A stretch of DNA of 64,000 nucleotides, taken from Bradyrhizobium nivariense. Its GTDB lineage: Bacteria > Pseudomonadota > Alphaproteobacteria > Rhizobiales > Xanthobacteraceae. This document shows positions 61,461 through 64,000 of this stretch, in pieces. The position numbers and the translations under genes are program-made. The notes beneath the pieces are model-generated. The model saw nothing but the letters and a program-made list of their open reading frames with translations. It had not been told where the DNA came from and searched no databases. Each line of letters starts with the position of its first letter. Positions within the stretch are counted from its first letter, which is position 1. Where the stretch lies: assembly GCF_029846715.1 (NCBI RefSeq), contig NZ_JARVWW010000009.1, positions 186,001 to 250,000 of the forward strand, in the 5' to 3' direction.

Positions 61461-64000
<2,540 letters not shown>

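Overview
The window reads as a chromosomal segment of a Bradyrhizobium close to B. japonicum / B. diazoefficiens. The basis is high GC, alphaproteobacterial gene content, a protein that matches the B. japonicum thioredoxin TlpA as I remember it, a SAM-II riboswitch in front of metX, and intergenic palindromic repeats of the type common in Bradyrhizobium and relatives. This is inference from the sequence; no database was searched. Most of the window is ordinary housekeeping and metabolic DNA. I see no phage, insertion sequence, CRISPR array, toxin-antitoxin or defence cassette.

Layout. 1-663: a broken AraC-type regulator ending beside a tRNA-Leu(CAA). 0.8-7 kb: envelope and redox genes (dsbB, an AbrB-type membrane protein, small secreted proteins, a TetR regulator with a paired operator in front of a PaaI thioesterase and an lrgA/lrgB-type pair, a DsbA-like oxidoreductase). 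7-9.2 kb: an alpha/beta hydrolase next to an HtrA-like protein that has lost its catalytic triad. 9.4-16.7 kb: a peptide-uptake unit, in which an M20 peptidase is followed by a complete five-gene dipeptide/oligopeptide ABC transporter. 16.7-23.1 kb: HAD hydrolase, membrane diguanylate cyclase, dodecin, an exported GH16 plus GH1 glucan-degrading pair, and an HNH endonuclease. 23.3-28 kb: NHL beta-propeller, flavin monooxygenase, a frameshifted DUF2855 gene and an AlkA-type glycosylase. 28-35 kb: gluQ, a soluble hybrid histidine kinase overlapping a YihY gene tail to tail, HIG1 and PduO, etfBA with a strong terminator, and 3-hydroxybutyryl-CoA dehydrogenase. 35-39.4 kb: a YjfB-like gene, tlpA, argH, an LptM-like lipoprotein and lysA. 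39.4-43.1 kb: accessory genes, including a small cysteine-rich secreted protein gene broken by one in-frame TGA. 43.3-51.8 kb: a TIGR02302/DUF4175 protein encoded as two overlapping genes, a CheY/CpdR-like regulator, a zinc-ribbon DUF3426 protein, ftsE-ftsX, ydcF, plsC and chaC. 51.9-58.4 kb: DUF2125, the tyrC-hisC-chorismate mutase operon, and divergently riboswitch-metX-metW. 58.4-64 kb: alpha/beta hydrolase, a TIGR02594 secreted hydrolase with 8-residue repeats, MOSC protein, and clpB running off the end.

How genes work together. The M20 peptidase and the ABC genes form an import-and-hydrolysis unit. Chorismate mutase, HisC and TyrC supply the tyrosine/phenylalanine branch on one transcript. 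MetX and MetW share a SAM-II riboswitch. EtfBA and the 3-hydroxyacyl-CoA dehydrogenase fit acyl-CoA oxidation and C4 metabolism. FtsEX, the DUF3426 protein and the regulator sit together in an envelope/cell-cycle block.

The points most worth a second look are the dead HtrA, the split TIGR02302 protein with a new signal peptide, the TGA-interrupted Cys-rich gene, the frameshifted DUF2855, the paired TetR operator, the 12-bp tandem repeat before the cpdR-like gene, an orphan terminator upstream of the GH16 gene, and the AraC remnant at the tRNA-Leu 3' end.
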